A stretch of DNA of 19,019 nt from Alphaproteobacteria bacterium. GTDB lineage: Bacteria > Pseudomonadota > Alphaproteobacteria > Puniceispirillales > UBA1172. Position numbers and translations under genes: made by a program. Numbering within the stretch: position 1 is the stretch's first letter; each line of letters begins with the position of its first letter. Positions 1 through 7,272 of the stretch are shown here, in pieces. The notes beneath the pieces are model-generated. The model worked only from the letters and a program-made list of their open reading frames with translations, did not search any database and was not told the DNA's origin. Location of the stretch: contig JALRFL010000025.1 in NCBI GenBank assembly GCA_023259875.1, positions 1-19,019 of the forward strand, read 5' to 3'.

Positions 1-171
1 AGCTGCATAATCAGGATAATCGACTTTCTCACCTTCATCAGGGCCTAGATCATGGATCATCATGCCTCGATCTGTGAGATGGGCGGCGATCTGCTGGCGC
101 AGGGTGATACCAGCATGATCAGAGGCTAAATAGATTTCCAGCATAGCATTTTCCGCTTCTGTGATCGTCAT
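1..171 (-). CDS. rpiB: Ribose-5-phosphate isomerase B, N-terminal part (runs off window)
   Basis: Cytoplasmic enzyme interconverting ribose 5-phosphate and ribulose 5-phosphate in the non-oxidative pentose phosphate pathway. Only the first 57 codons are inside the window, and the frame is open to base 1. The translation contains the LacAB/RpiB family N-terminus: a short beta strand, then LASDHAG (residues 15-21, phosphate/sugar-binding loop), and later a VDYPDYA motif (50-56), both typical of RpiB. There are two possible starts, ATG at 171 and ATG at 144; the second gives the usual RpiB N-terminus (MLEIYLASDHAG). Neither has a strong ribosome binding site: there is a weak GGA before the first and GCGGAA before the second. 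An in-frame stop lies at 190-192. It is separated from the DUF1467 gene by about 180 bp of AT-rich DNA, so it probably has its own promoter. The catalytic part lies outside the window. Confidence 0.87.
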   Translation of the reverse strand, partial: MTITEAENAMLEIYLASDHAGITLRQQIAAHLTDRGMMIHDLGPDEGEKVDYPDYAA

Positions 172-207
172 AAAAGTCCATTTGAGTAATCATATAAACA
201 AAATTCC

Positions 208-236
208 AAAAAAACAGTAACAAACCGTGTTTTTTT
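208..236. repeat. A/T-rich perfect inverted repeat upstream of rpiB
   Basis: AAAAAAACA at 208-216 and its exact reverse complement TGTTTTTTT at 228-236 are separated by 11 bases. On either strand this would fold into a 9-bp, almost pure A-U stem ending in a U-tract. It lies in the presumed 5' leader or promoter area of rpiB. With so few G-C pairs it is a weak hairpin, so it could equally be a bent A-tract element or chance in an AT-rich gap. Confidence 0.4.
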
Positions 237-279
237 ATAGTGACAAGAGCAATTTTATATCTTAGTCTTTTTGACGAAA

Positions 280-304
280 GCTGAGGTTGGGGAGGAACCA
301 AAGC
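280..304. repeat. Small imperfect hairpin in the rpiB-DUF1467 gap
   Basis: Read on the plus strand, GCT (280-282) pairs with AGC (302-304), and GGTT (285-288) pairs with AACC (296-299). A two-by-two internal loop (GA/AA) lies between the two helices, and the 7-base loop is purine-rich (GGGGAGG). On the minus strand the loop becomes CCTCCCC. It sits 20 bases from the larger hairpin at 324-347. I cannot tell whether it is functional. Confidence 0.25.
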
Positions 305-323
305 ATAATATATATAAAACCTG

Positions 324-354
324 ATGGTGAGGTTAGCGCCTTACCATTTTTTTT
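324..354 (+). terminator. Strong intrinsic terminator, best on the plus strand, possibly bidirectional
   Basis: On the plus strand ATGGTGAGG (324-332) pairs with CCTTACCAT (339-347) over 9 bp with one G-U wobble. The loop is TTAGCG, followed at once by eight T (347-354), the textbook form of a Rho-independent terminator. On the minus strand the wobble becomes an A-C mismatch. A weaker alternative there is AACCT/AGGTT followed by TTTATATAT, which could end the nuo-to-DUF1467 transcript, since the hairpin begins right after the DUF1467 stop codon. So it may serve the minus-strand operon, yet its better orientation faces the other way, where no gene is seen. Confidence 0.6.
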
Positions 355-613
355 ATCCTTTTCCAGCGTCAATCCGCGCCAAATCCCTAAACGAAAACCA
401 TCCGGATTGAATGATCAACCACACCCCTACCCATAGCACCATGGCAAGGACCGAAGTGATGAGCAATTTCATCAGCAGTCTTGGCCTCTCAGGGGCAGAT
501 GGGGCATGGCCTTCTTCTGGGGCTATTGCCGCTTTCGCGCCAAACGGCAACACCATGAACAAAACCCACCACCACAACAAAACATAGACCACGACTCCGG
601 AAACGATATCCAT
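353..613 (-). CDS. DUF1467 family small membrane protein
   Basis: This encodes an 86-residue inner-membrane protein of unknown function. Two hydrophobic segments are visible, about residues 6-27 (rich in V, L and W, ending in a VLPFGAKAA motif) and 47-69, joined by a short hydrophilic Pro/Glu-rich stretch. The N-terminal pattern with WWxxxFxxLPFG is characteristic of the alphaproteobacterial DUF1467 family. The ATG overlaps the mce stop by one base (TGATG), which suggests translational coupling. It is the last gene of the nuo-linked cluster before the hairpin at 324-354. In Alphaproteobacteria this gene commonly follows mce. Family recognition is good, but no function can be given. Confidence 0.82.
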   Translation of the reverse strand: MDIVSGVVVYVLLWWWVLFMVLPFGAKAAIAPEEGHAPSAPERPRLLMKLLITSVLAMVLWVGVWLIIQSGWFSFRDLARIDAGKG

Positions 614-1017
614 CAGATTTGCTCCAGTTCAATCAATGTGCCGGTGATATCTTTGGGGTGAATGAATAACACAGGTTTGCCATGCGCCCCAATTTTTGGG
701 TTTCCGTCCCCTAATACTCTTGCCCCCTCTTTGATCAAATGATCGCGAGCGGTAAGGATATCTTCAACCTCAAAGCAAATGTGATGAATCCCGCCTTCGG
801 GGTTTTTTTCAAGAAACCTAGCGATAGGGCTGTCTGTGCCCAAGGGTTCAAGCAATTCGATCTTTGTGTTGCCAAGCGAGATAAAGACAACCGTGACGCC
901 ATGTTCAGGTTGCGGTAAGGGGTCTGATAATGTAGCCCCTAAACGCCCACGCCACTCTGCGCTGGCCTTGGGCAAATCGGGAACAGCAATCGCGATATGG
1001 TTCACCCGTTCCAGCAT
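613..1017 (-). CDS. mce: Methylmalonyl-CoA epimerase
   Basis: This enzyme converts (S)- to (R)-methylmalonyl-CoA, between propionyl-CoA carboxylase and the B12-dependent mutase, feeding propionate, odd-chain fatty acid and branched amino acid carbon into succinyl-CoA. The 134-residue length is normal for the family. It is a vicinal oxygen chelate fold with two beta-alpha-beta-beta-beta modules. The expected metal-site residues are visible: His7 in VNHIAIAV, Glu54 in the TKIELLEPLG strand, His78/79 in GGIHHICFEV, and Glu130 in GTLIELEQ. The segment around GDGNPKIGAHGKPV (103-116) is typical of bacterial epimerases and separates it from general glyoxalases. The start lies 5 nt after the rnj stop, with a GGGGAG/AAGGG ribosome binding region. 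The stop overlaps the DUF1467 start. Confidence 0.93.
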   Translation of the reverse strand: MLERVNHIAIAVPDLPKASAEWRGRLGATLSDPLPQPEHGVTVVFISLGNTKIELLEPLGTDSPIARFLEKNPEGGIHHICFEVEDILTARDHLIKEGARVLGDGNPKIGAHGKPVLFIHPKDITGTLIELEQI

Positions 1018-1022
1018 AGCCC

Positions 1023-2699
1023 TTACTCCCCAGCGTCTAAGGCAGCGACGCGCAAAATATGAACCTGAATAACAGGCTTGCGTCCTGCCATAGATTTTGC
1101 CAATCCACGCAACGCCTTTGCCACCATATCTTCGACCTTTCGGTCATCAAAGCGAGCAGATTTCGGCATATCGGTGAACGCATCCTCAATCAGCAACATG
1201 GCTTCTGCCAGATAACTGCTGGCCTTATCACCATCAACGATGCCGTTTTGTGTCACCATAGGGCTAGCACAAAGCTCTCCGCGTTCACTTAACACCAAAC
1301 TCGCTGTCACGCTTCCGTTCCACATCATCTTACGGCGGCTTTGAATGGCCTCACCATGAAGCGGAATGATATCGCCGCCCTCAATGGTCATTAGGCCGGT
1401 TTCTGCCCCACCAATAACGCGCATAGGCCCGGGGGCAAGCCGGATCACTTGACCATTTTCAGGGATATGCACTTGCGGCACCTGACAATCCTTAGCCAAT
1501 TGAGCATGCGCCTTAACATGACGCGAAGTGCCATGCACGGGAATAGCAATATCAGGACGAATCATTTGATACATCGCCGTCATATCATCACGCGCCGGAT
1601 GCCCAGAGACATGAATAGGCGCATCATCAGCGGTAATGACCTTAATGCCGCGCATGATCAAACTGTCCTGCACCTTGCCAATCGCCGCCTCATTACCCGG
1701 AATCTCACGCGAGGAAAACAAAACCGTATCCCCCTCTTCCATAGAAATGAGATGATGCGTCCCCATAGCAATTCGCGTCATTGCCGAACGCGGCTCCCCC
1801 TGTGAGCCAGAGCAAATCATTAAAATATTCTCCCTTGGGATGAGGCTAAAATCATCCATAGAAAGCATATCTGGCCAATCCTTGAGATAACCGCAATGCC
1901 GCGCGGCCTCAACCACACGGTTTAGCGCTCTGCCAACCAGCATCGGGCTTCGGTCAGTTTGTCTTGCCACCTCAACCAACGAATTCAACCGTGCCACATT
2001 TGACGCAAAGCAAGTGACGGCGACCCTGCCCTTTTGCTGAGAAATTGTATCAATCAAGCCTTGCCTTGCTGTCTCCTCACTCTCGGTAGAACCTTCGACT
2101 AGTGCATTGGTAGAATCGCCAATCATGGCAAGAACGCCCTCATCCCCAAGAGATTTTAAGCGATCCATGTCTGAAATGAGGCCAAGCTGAGGGTCAGGAT
2201 CAAATTTCCAATCCCCGGTATGGAATATTTGCTCTCCTCCGGCTTTGATGATTAATCCGGCAGGATCAGGAATGGAATGGGTCAAGGCAATCATTTCTAC
2301 CGTAAATGGGCCAATCGGCACAGGACGATTATAATCAATAACCTTGAGGGGGATGTCATCTTCAAGGCCATGTTCAATAAGCTTTTGCCGCAAAAGCGAC
2401 AATGTGAACGCCGTTCCATAAACAGGACAACGCAACTTTCGCCATAAATAGGGCACAGCCCCAAGATGATCTTCATGGCCATGGGTGATGACCAATCCGG
2501 CTAAATTAGCCGTCTTGTCATCCAGAAATGACAAATCAGGCAAAACCACATCCACACCCGGCATCGAATCGTCCGGGAAGTTAATACCCAAATCAACCAT
2601 CATCCATACACCATCATAATGATAGAGATTGGCATTCATACCGATTTCGCCTGATCCACCAAGAGGAACAAACAAAAGGTCTTTTTTCTTCCAGCTCAT
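1023..2699 (-). CDS. rnj: Ribonuclease J
   Basis: This is a metallo-beta-lactamase/beta-CASP ribonuclease (endonuclease and 5'-3' exonuclease) for RNA maturation and decay in the cytoplasm. The 558-residue length is right for RNase J. The N-terminal motif PLGGSGEIGMN (12-22) opens the lactamase fold. The zinc-binding motif HGHEDH is at 73-78, with further ligands His141 (LTHSIPDPAG) and Asp163 (HTGDWKFD). The beta-CASP domain follows, with CSGSQGEPRSA near 298-308 and IPVHGTSRH near 388-396. The last roughly 100 residues form the C-terminal domain. The start ATG overlaps the coaX stop by 4 nt (ATGA), so translation is probably coupled. Location behind nuoN-birA-coaX is a common alphaproteobacterial arrangement. 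It is not the RNase E type enzyme. Confidence 0.95.
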   Translation of the reverse strand: MSWKKKDLLFVPLGGSGEIGMNANLYHYDGVWMMVDLGINFPDDSMPGVDVVLPDLSFLDDKTANLAGLVITHGHEDHLGAVPYLWRKLRCPVYGTAFTLSLLRQKLIEHGLEDDIPLKVIDYNRPVPIGPFTVEMIALTHSIPDPAGLIIKAGGEQIFHTGDWKFDPDPQLGLISDMDRLKSLGDEGVLAMIGDSTNALVEGSTESEETARQGLIDTISQQKGRVAVTCFASNVARLNSLVEVARQTDRSPMLVGRALNRVVEAARHCGYLKDWPDMLSMDDFSLIPRENILMICSGSQGEPRSAMTRIAMGTHHLISMEEGDTVLFSSREIPGNEAAIGKVQDSLIMRGIKVITADDAPIHVSGHPARDDMTAMYQMIRPDIAIPVHGTSRHVKAHAQLAKDCQVPQVHIPENGQVIRLAPGPMRVIGGAETGLMTIEGGDIIPLHGEAIQSRRKMMWNGSVTASLVLSERGELCASPMVTQNGIVDGDKASSYLAEAMLLIEDAFTDMPKSARFDDRKVEDMVAKALRGLAKSMAGRKPVIQVHILRVAALDAGE

Positions 2700-3484
2700 A
2701 AAAGGTCCTGTTGGCGTTCAAAAATGATCACCAATCCTTTAAGGGTTAGATTGGCATCGTAATGGTCAATTACGCTGATGGCATCGGCAAACAATTGCCC
2801 TAATCCACCTGTTGCCAGAACCGTCACTTGATCGCTGGCAATTTCCGCCTTCATACGGGCAATGATCCCCTCAACCAGACTGGCATACCCATAAAACAGG
2901 CCGCTATTCATTGCCTCGATCGTCGTCTTACCAATCACTGGCATATCCGTATGCCAGTCTTTCGGATCAATCAATGGTAATCTTGCCGCGGCTTGATACA
3001 GCGCCCCTATGGATAAGTTCACCCCGGGTGAGATCACGCCGCCGCAATATGCCCCCTCAGCGGAGATAAAATCAAAGGTGGTAGCCGTGCCAAAATCAAT
3101 AACAATCGACGGACGAGAATAATAATGCGCGGCGGCGGCGGTATTGGCAATTCGGTCAGCGCCAGCCTGTTCCGGCTTATCAATCGCAATCGCCACCCCA
3201 TGCGACAGGTCATCACCCATCAAAACATAATTGTGGTCAGGCAGATAACGATCAGCAAAACGCTTAAGCGCAGGCAAGGTCTCGGGAACCACGGTTGAAA
3301 TAATCACGCCGGTAATATCATTCAGCGTGAAACCATGATTTCCCAGATGAAAAGATAACCACGCGGCATAATCATCCGCTGTTGTTGCCGATGCCGTGGC
3401 CATCCGCCATGTCAGATAGTCATTTTCGGTTAGCCGCAACCCAAAAACGGTATTTGTGTTTCCGCCATCAATCGCAAGAAGCAT
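2696..3484 (-). CDS. coaX: Type III pantothenate kinase
   Basis: This enzyme phosphorylates pantothenate with ATP, the first committed step of coenzyme A synthesis, in the cytosol. At 262 residues it is full length. It belongs to the ASKHA (acetate/sugar kinase, Hsp70, actin) superfamily. Motifs visible are the N-terminal phosphate loop LAIDGGNTNT (3-12) with Asp6, GADRIANTAAA (108-118) with the likely catalytic Asp110, DFGTATTFD (130-138), and GGVISPGVNLS (148-158). The family is described as insensitive to CoA feedback and dependent on a monovalent cation. The ATG lies 7 nt after the birA stop with a GAGGAA ribosome binding site, and the stop overlaps rnj. I see no second pantothenate kinase in the window. 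Confidence 0.95.
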   Translation of the reverse strand: MLLAIDGGNTNTVFGLRLTENDYLTWRMATASATTADDYAAWLSFHLGNHGFTLNDITGVIISTVVPETLPALKRFADRYLPDHNYVLMGDDLSHGVAIAIDKPEQAGADRIANTAAAAHYYSRPSIVIDFGTATTFDFISAEGAYCGGVISPGVNLSIGALYQAAARLPLIDPKDWHTDMPVIGKTTIEAMNSGLFYGYASLVEGIIARMKAEIASDQVTVLATGGLGQLFADAISVIDHYDANLTLKGLVIIFERQQDLL

Positions 3485-3491
3485 CGTTTCC

Positions 3492-4268
3492 TCAATTTCC
3501 CAATGATGCCACAGGCCGCGCCCGTTTCACATCACCTGCGGCAAGAGATAACATATCTCCACCTGCTAATTCCAGTCGCATTGTGCCATCCGGATTTATC
3601 CCCCGAAACACGCCTTCTAGGGTGTCGTCCTCATCATCTTGAATGTAAATCTTTTGACCAAGAAAGGCGGCACGCGCCATCCATTCTAGCATACACCCCT
3701 CAAAACCGTTATCCTGCCAGTGTGATAGCGCGGCTTCCATCTCATTGATAAGAAGATCACGAAACGCATCAAGGCTGACTATCTCTGCGCTTGCGGTCTC
3801 ATCCTCACCTGCCTTTATCGCATCGGATAAACATATGGCCGGCCATCCGCCTTCGGTGACTTCAGGTGCTGAGATCATATTCACGCCAACGCCAATGATC
3901 ATCCCCTTTTCATGCGCTTCGATCAGTATTCCGGCTGTTTTTTTTCCATCAACCAAAACATCATTCGGCCATTTCAGGCTAACGCGGTTAGGTGTGATCA
4001 CCTGATCAAGGGTTTTTGCCAAAGCCACGGAAACCACCAGAGAAACCCCCGGCCATTCCATCATTGGGCGAGTAGGCAAAAACACAACAGAAAGATAAAG
4101 ATTGCCTTTGGGGGAAACCCAAAACCGCCCATGCCGTCCACGTCCTTTGGTTTGGATTAAGGCCTGAAACGCAGTTCCGGATATGGCCCCGTCTGCTAAG
4201 GCTTGCCTAGCCAAATCAGAGGTGCTGGTGGCTTCGTCAAATACCGAAACCGAGATCGAAACCCCCAC
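3492..4268 (-). CDS. birA: Biotin--[acetyl-CoA-carboxylase] ligase, class without DNA-binding domain
   Basis: This ligase forms biotinyl-AMP and attaches biotin to a lysine of carboxylase carrier domains. It has about 258 residues from the chosen GTG start. Visible are DEATSTSDLA (11-20, substrate loop), GRGRHGRFW (42-50, biotinyl-AMP loop), and KWPNDVLVDGKKTAGILIE (99-117, the core ligase motif with the ATP/biotin-binding Lys), then IIGVGVN (124-130) and a C-terminal SH3-like domain. There is no N-terminal winged helix, so this should be a ligase without repressor function. The frame also allows TTG at 4283, overlapping nuoN by 14 nt. I prefer GTG at 4268, just one base after the nuoN stop, because an AGG precedes it and homologues begin close to the DExxST motif. 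The tight packing puts it in the nuo transcription unit. Confidence 0.93.
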   Translation of the reverse strand: MGVSISVSVFDEATSTSDLARQALADGAISGTAFQALIQTKGRGRHGRFWVSPKGNLYLSVVFLPTRPMMEWPGVSLVVSVALAKTLDQVITPNRVSLKWPNDVLVDGKKTAGILIEAHEKGMIIGVGVNMISAPEVTEGGWPAICLSDAIKAGEDETASAEIVSLDAFRDLLINEMEAALSHWQDNGFEGCMLEWMARAAFLGQKIYIQDDEDDTLEGVFRGINPDGTMRLELAGGDMLSLAAGDVKRARPVASLGN

Positions 4269-4269
4269 C

Positions 4270-5721
4270 TTAACCTGCCACAAATACCACGAATGGAACG
4301 GTGGCCTGAACGGTCTCTCTTAGGAAGGAAAGCCCAAAGACTAATCCTGTCATCATGATGGCTGAGGTCAAGGCAATTAGGGTATTGCTGCGCGGAATAT
4401 CTTGATCAATAGGTTGGGTTTCATCATCAACATACATGACCTTAACGATACGAATATAATAAAACGCGCCAATCACCGATGCGAGAACACCCACCACTGC
4501 CAAAGCCACTTGGCCAGAGGCAATAGCAGCAGAAAACACATACCACTTGCCAAAAAATCCACCCAAAGGCGGAATGCCAGCCATAGAGAACATCAGCACC
4601 ATCATAGCCAGAGCATAGACCGGATGCGAGCGAGACATTCCTGCCATATCCTCAATCTTAGTGACCGCCCTTCCATCACGCTTAAGCGACAGGATCAAGG
4701 CAAACACCCCAATAGAGGAAATCACATAAATCACCATATAAACCATGACGGCACTGACGCCGCTGGATATGCCCGAGGCAATTCCAACCAACGCATAACC
4801 CATATGGGCAATGGACGAATACGCCATCAGACGCTTGATATCCGTCTGCATGATCGCCCCACCGGCACCAATAAACATCGACAAGATGGCAATGATGACA
4901 ATCACCTGTTGCCAACTGTCAACGGCATCACCAAGCACCCCATGAGTAAAGCGAATAAATAATGCCATCGCCGCCAATTTGGGCACGACAGCAAAAAACG
5001 CGGTAACAATAGTGGGCGAGCCTTCGTACACATCAGGCGTCCACATATGAAAAGGCGCCGCCGAAATCTTAAAGGCTAGACCAGAGATCATAAAGACCAT
5101 GCCGATCACCGCGCCGGGATGAATCCCGTTTTCAAGAGCCAGTTTAATACCGTCATAACTGGTATGCCCCGTAAAGCCGTAAAGCAAGGAGGCGCCATAA
5201 AGCAACAACCCAGATGACAACGCACCCAAGAGAAAATATTTCAACCCTGCCTCAGATGAACGCACGGATTCCCGGCGGATGGCGGCAATGACATAAAGCG
5301 GCAATGACTGCAGTTCCAGCCCCATATAGAGAACAATGAGATCATTCGCCGATACCATCAGCATCATACCCAGCACAGAAAGCAGAATCAGTAAGGGCAA
5401 TTCTGGCCGGTCAATGCTCTCACCCTGAAATTCGCGTTTAGCCATAAGCAAAATGCCAACAGCCCCAAGCAAAATCAGCACCTTCATATAGACCATAAAG
5501 GGTGAGGTGAAAAACTGCCCGTTAAAGGCATATGATGGCATAAACCCGTTGTGGTAACACATCCACATAGCCAACAGCATGGTCGCAACGGTCACACGGC
5601 GAACAAATTTGGCGGCAATCGCCTCTGGCTGAATAAAGGCCGAGGCAAGCACTAAGCCAAGGGCAACCAGAGCCATGAAGATTTCTGCGGTAGCCGGCTG
5701 TATGTTGAGCAAATCCATCAT
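4270..5721 (-). CDS. nuoN: NADH-quinone oxidoreductase subunit N
   Basis: This is one of the three Mrp-antiporter-like proton-pumping subunits of the complex I membrane arm (483 residues, about 14 transmembrane helices). Key charged residues are in place: Glu136 in YMGLELQSLP, Lys218 in GLAFKISAAPFHMW, and Lys248 in AVVPKLA. The sequence FHMWTPDVYEGSPT (224-237) is a NuoN hallmark. The ATG lies immediately after the nuoM stop (TAGATGATG), so two tandem Met codons are available at 5721 and 5718. A GGAG lies 5 and 8 nt upstream of them, inside the end of nuoM. The stop is followed after one base by the proposed birA GTG. Confidence 0.97.
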   Translation of the reverse strand: MMDLLNIQPATAEIFMALVALGLVLASAFIQPEAIAAKFVRRVTVATMLLAMWMCYHNGFMPSYAFNGQFFTSPFMVYMKVLILLGAVGILLMAKREFQGESIDRPELPLLILLSVLGMMLMVSANDLIVLYMGLELQSLPLYVIAAIRRESVRSSEAGLKYFLLGALSSGLLLYGASLLYGFTGHTSYDGIKLALENGIHPGAVIGMVFMISGLAFKISAAPFHMWTPDVYEGSPTIVTAFFAVVPKLAAMALFIRFTHGVLGDAVDSWQQVIVIIAILSMFIGAGGAIMQTDIKRLMAYSSIAHMGYALVGIASGISSGVSAVMVYMVIYVISSIGVFALILSLKRDGRAVTKIEDMAGMSRSHPVYALAMMVLMFSMAGIPPLGGFFGKWYVFSAAIASGQVALAVVGVLASVIGAFYYIRIVKVMYVDDETQPIDQDIPRSNTLIALTSAIMMTGLVFGLSFLRETVQATVPFVVFVAG

Positions 5722-7254
5722 CTATTCTCCAATGGTGGTCACGGCTGACTGGGCTGTGTTTAACGCGTCCAGATAAACAGGTTCAATTTGATCCAAAATG
5801 GAGGCGATAGAAACATCCATCAGGTCAAATATTCCGCCCGGGAAAATCCCGTACCAGATGACCAAAATCGTCAACGGCAAGAAGATAAAAATCTCGCGGC
5901 GATCCAAGGGTTCAAGCGCAAGAATTTCATCTTTTTCCGCGCGGCCAAAGACCACGCGGCGATAGAGCCAAAGCATGTAGGTAGCGCCTAAAATCACCCC
6001 AGTAGCGGTAAAGATGGCGACAACAATATTGGCCTGCCATGCCCCAACCATAACCAGAAACTCACCTACAAATCCGGTCGTCCCCGGTAGTCCAACAGAC
6101 CCCAACATCATGATCATGAAAAACACAGCATAGCGCGGCATGGCATCAGCCACACCCCCATAAGCATCAATATCACGGGTATGCAAACGGTCATAAACCA
6201 CCCCAACGCCAAAGAATAGCGCGGCAGAGATCAGACCATGGCTGATCATCTGAAACATCGCACCTGCAACACCCTGAGCGTTAAAGGAAAAAATCCCCAC
6301 CGTGACAAAACCCATATGCGCCACCGACGAATAGGCAATCAGCTTTTTCATGTCTTGTTGCGCTAAGGCCACCAGCGAAGTGTAAATAATGGCAATGATA
6401 GACAGCACAAAGATTAACGGCGCAAAACTGATCGACGCATCCGGGAACATTGGCAAGGAAAACCGCAAGAACCCATAGCCACCCATTTTCAGCAACACCC
6501 CAGCAAGGATCATTGATCCGGCGGTTGGCGCTTCCACATGGGCATCAGGCAACCAAGTATGCACTGGCCACATTGGCATCTTCACCGCAAAAGAGGCAAA
6601 AAAGGCAAGGAAAAGCCAAAATTGCACAGAAGGATCAAAAGCAAAATTCGTTAGCTGAGGGATATTCGTTGTTCCCGCCATGTTATACATCGCCAGAATG
6701 GCAACCAGCATCAGCACCGAGCCTGCCAGCGTATAAAGAAAGAACTTAAACGCCGAATACACACGCCTTGCGCCGCCCCAAATCCCGATAATGATAAACA
6801 TCGGAATCAACACCGCCTCAAAGAACAGATAAAAAACCACCAGATCAAGCGCCGAGAATGTCCCGATCATCAGGGTTTCCAGAACCAAAAAGGCCATCAT
6901 ATATTCGCGAACGCGGTGCTTGACGGAATGCCAACTGGCCAAAATGGCAAGAGGCGTTAAAAATGCCGACAACACAACAAACGGCATGGATATGCCATCC
7001 ACACCCATCATATAACCGATGCCTTCATCCGCCAACCAGTCGCCCCTATCAACGAACTGATAGCCATCATAGTTTGGATCAAAATTCCATAACAACGCCA
7101 GCGCAAGCAAAAGCGTAAAACCCGATACCCAAAGCGCAACATTGCGTGCGTTTCTGACCACGACCTCTTCATCGCCGCGGATCAGCAACAAAAAGACCAC
7201 CCCAACCAGAGGCAAAAAGGTCAATACCGTCAATACAGGCCAAGTCGTTTCCAT
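5722..7254 (-). CDS. nuoM: NADH-quinone oxidoreductase subunit M
   Basis: This antiporter-like proton-translocating subunit of complex I has 510 residues and about 14 transmembrane helices. Conserved residues seen are Glu146 in FYLFFEAVLIPMF, Lys225 in FAVKMPMWPVHTWLPDAHVE, and Lys256 in GVLLKMGGYGF. Later segments MKKLIAYSSVAHMG and GLPGTTGFVGEF are typical of NuoM rather than NuoL or NuoN. Length agrees with alphaproteobacterial homologues. The start is 18 nt after the nuoL stop, with a good AGGAG ribosome binding site 9 nt before ATG. Its stop codon directly abuts the nuoN start. Confidence 0.97.
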   Translation of the reverse strand: METTWPVLTVLTFLPLVGVVFLLLIRGDEEVVVRNARNVALWVSGFTLLLALALLWNFDPNYDGYQFVDRGDWLADEGIGYMMGVDGISMPFVVLSAFLTPLAILASWHSVKHRVREYMMAFLVLETLMIGTFSALDLVVFYLFFEAVLIPMFIIIGIWGGARRVYSAFKFFLYTLAGSVLMLVAILAMYNMAGTTNIPQLTNFAFDPSVQFWLFLAFFASFAVKMPMWPVHTWLPDAHVEAPTAGSMILAGVLLKMGGYGFLRFSLPMFPDASISFAPLIFVLSIIAIIYTSLVALAQQDMKKLIAYSSVAHMGFVTVGIFSFNAQGVAGAMFQMISHGLISAALFFGVGVVYDRLHTRDIDAYGGVADAMPRYAVFFMIMMLGSVGLPGTTGFVGEFLVMVGAWQANIVVAIFTATGVILGATYMLWLYRRVVFGRAEKDEILALEPLDRREIFIFLPLTILVIWYGIFPGGIFDLMDVSIASILDQIEPVYLDALNTAQSAVTTIGE

Positions 7255-7272
7255 TTGCTTTTCTCCTCTGAC

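Noticed and set aside
119..301. 60-codon minus-strand frame overlapping rpiB and the AT-rich gap
   Set aside because: No family resemblance and no convincing ribosome binding site, and it overlaps the rpiB 5' end in another frame; composition is that of non-coding AT-rich DNA.
4402..4962. Long plus-strand open frame (186 codons) inside nuoN
   Set aside because: It is antisense to a clear nuoN; its His/Asn/Arg-rich composition is the usual mirror of a membrane protein gene.
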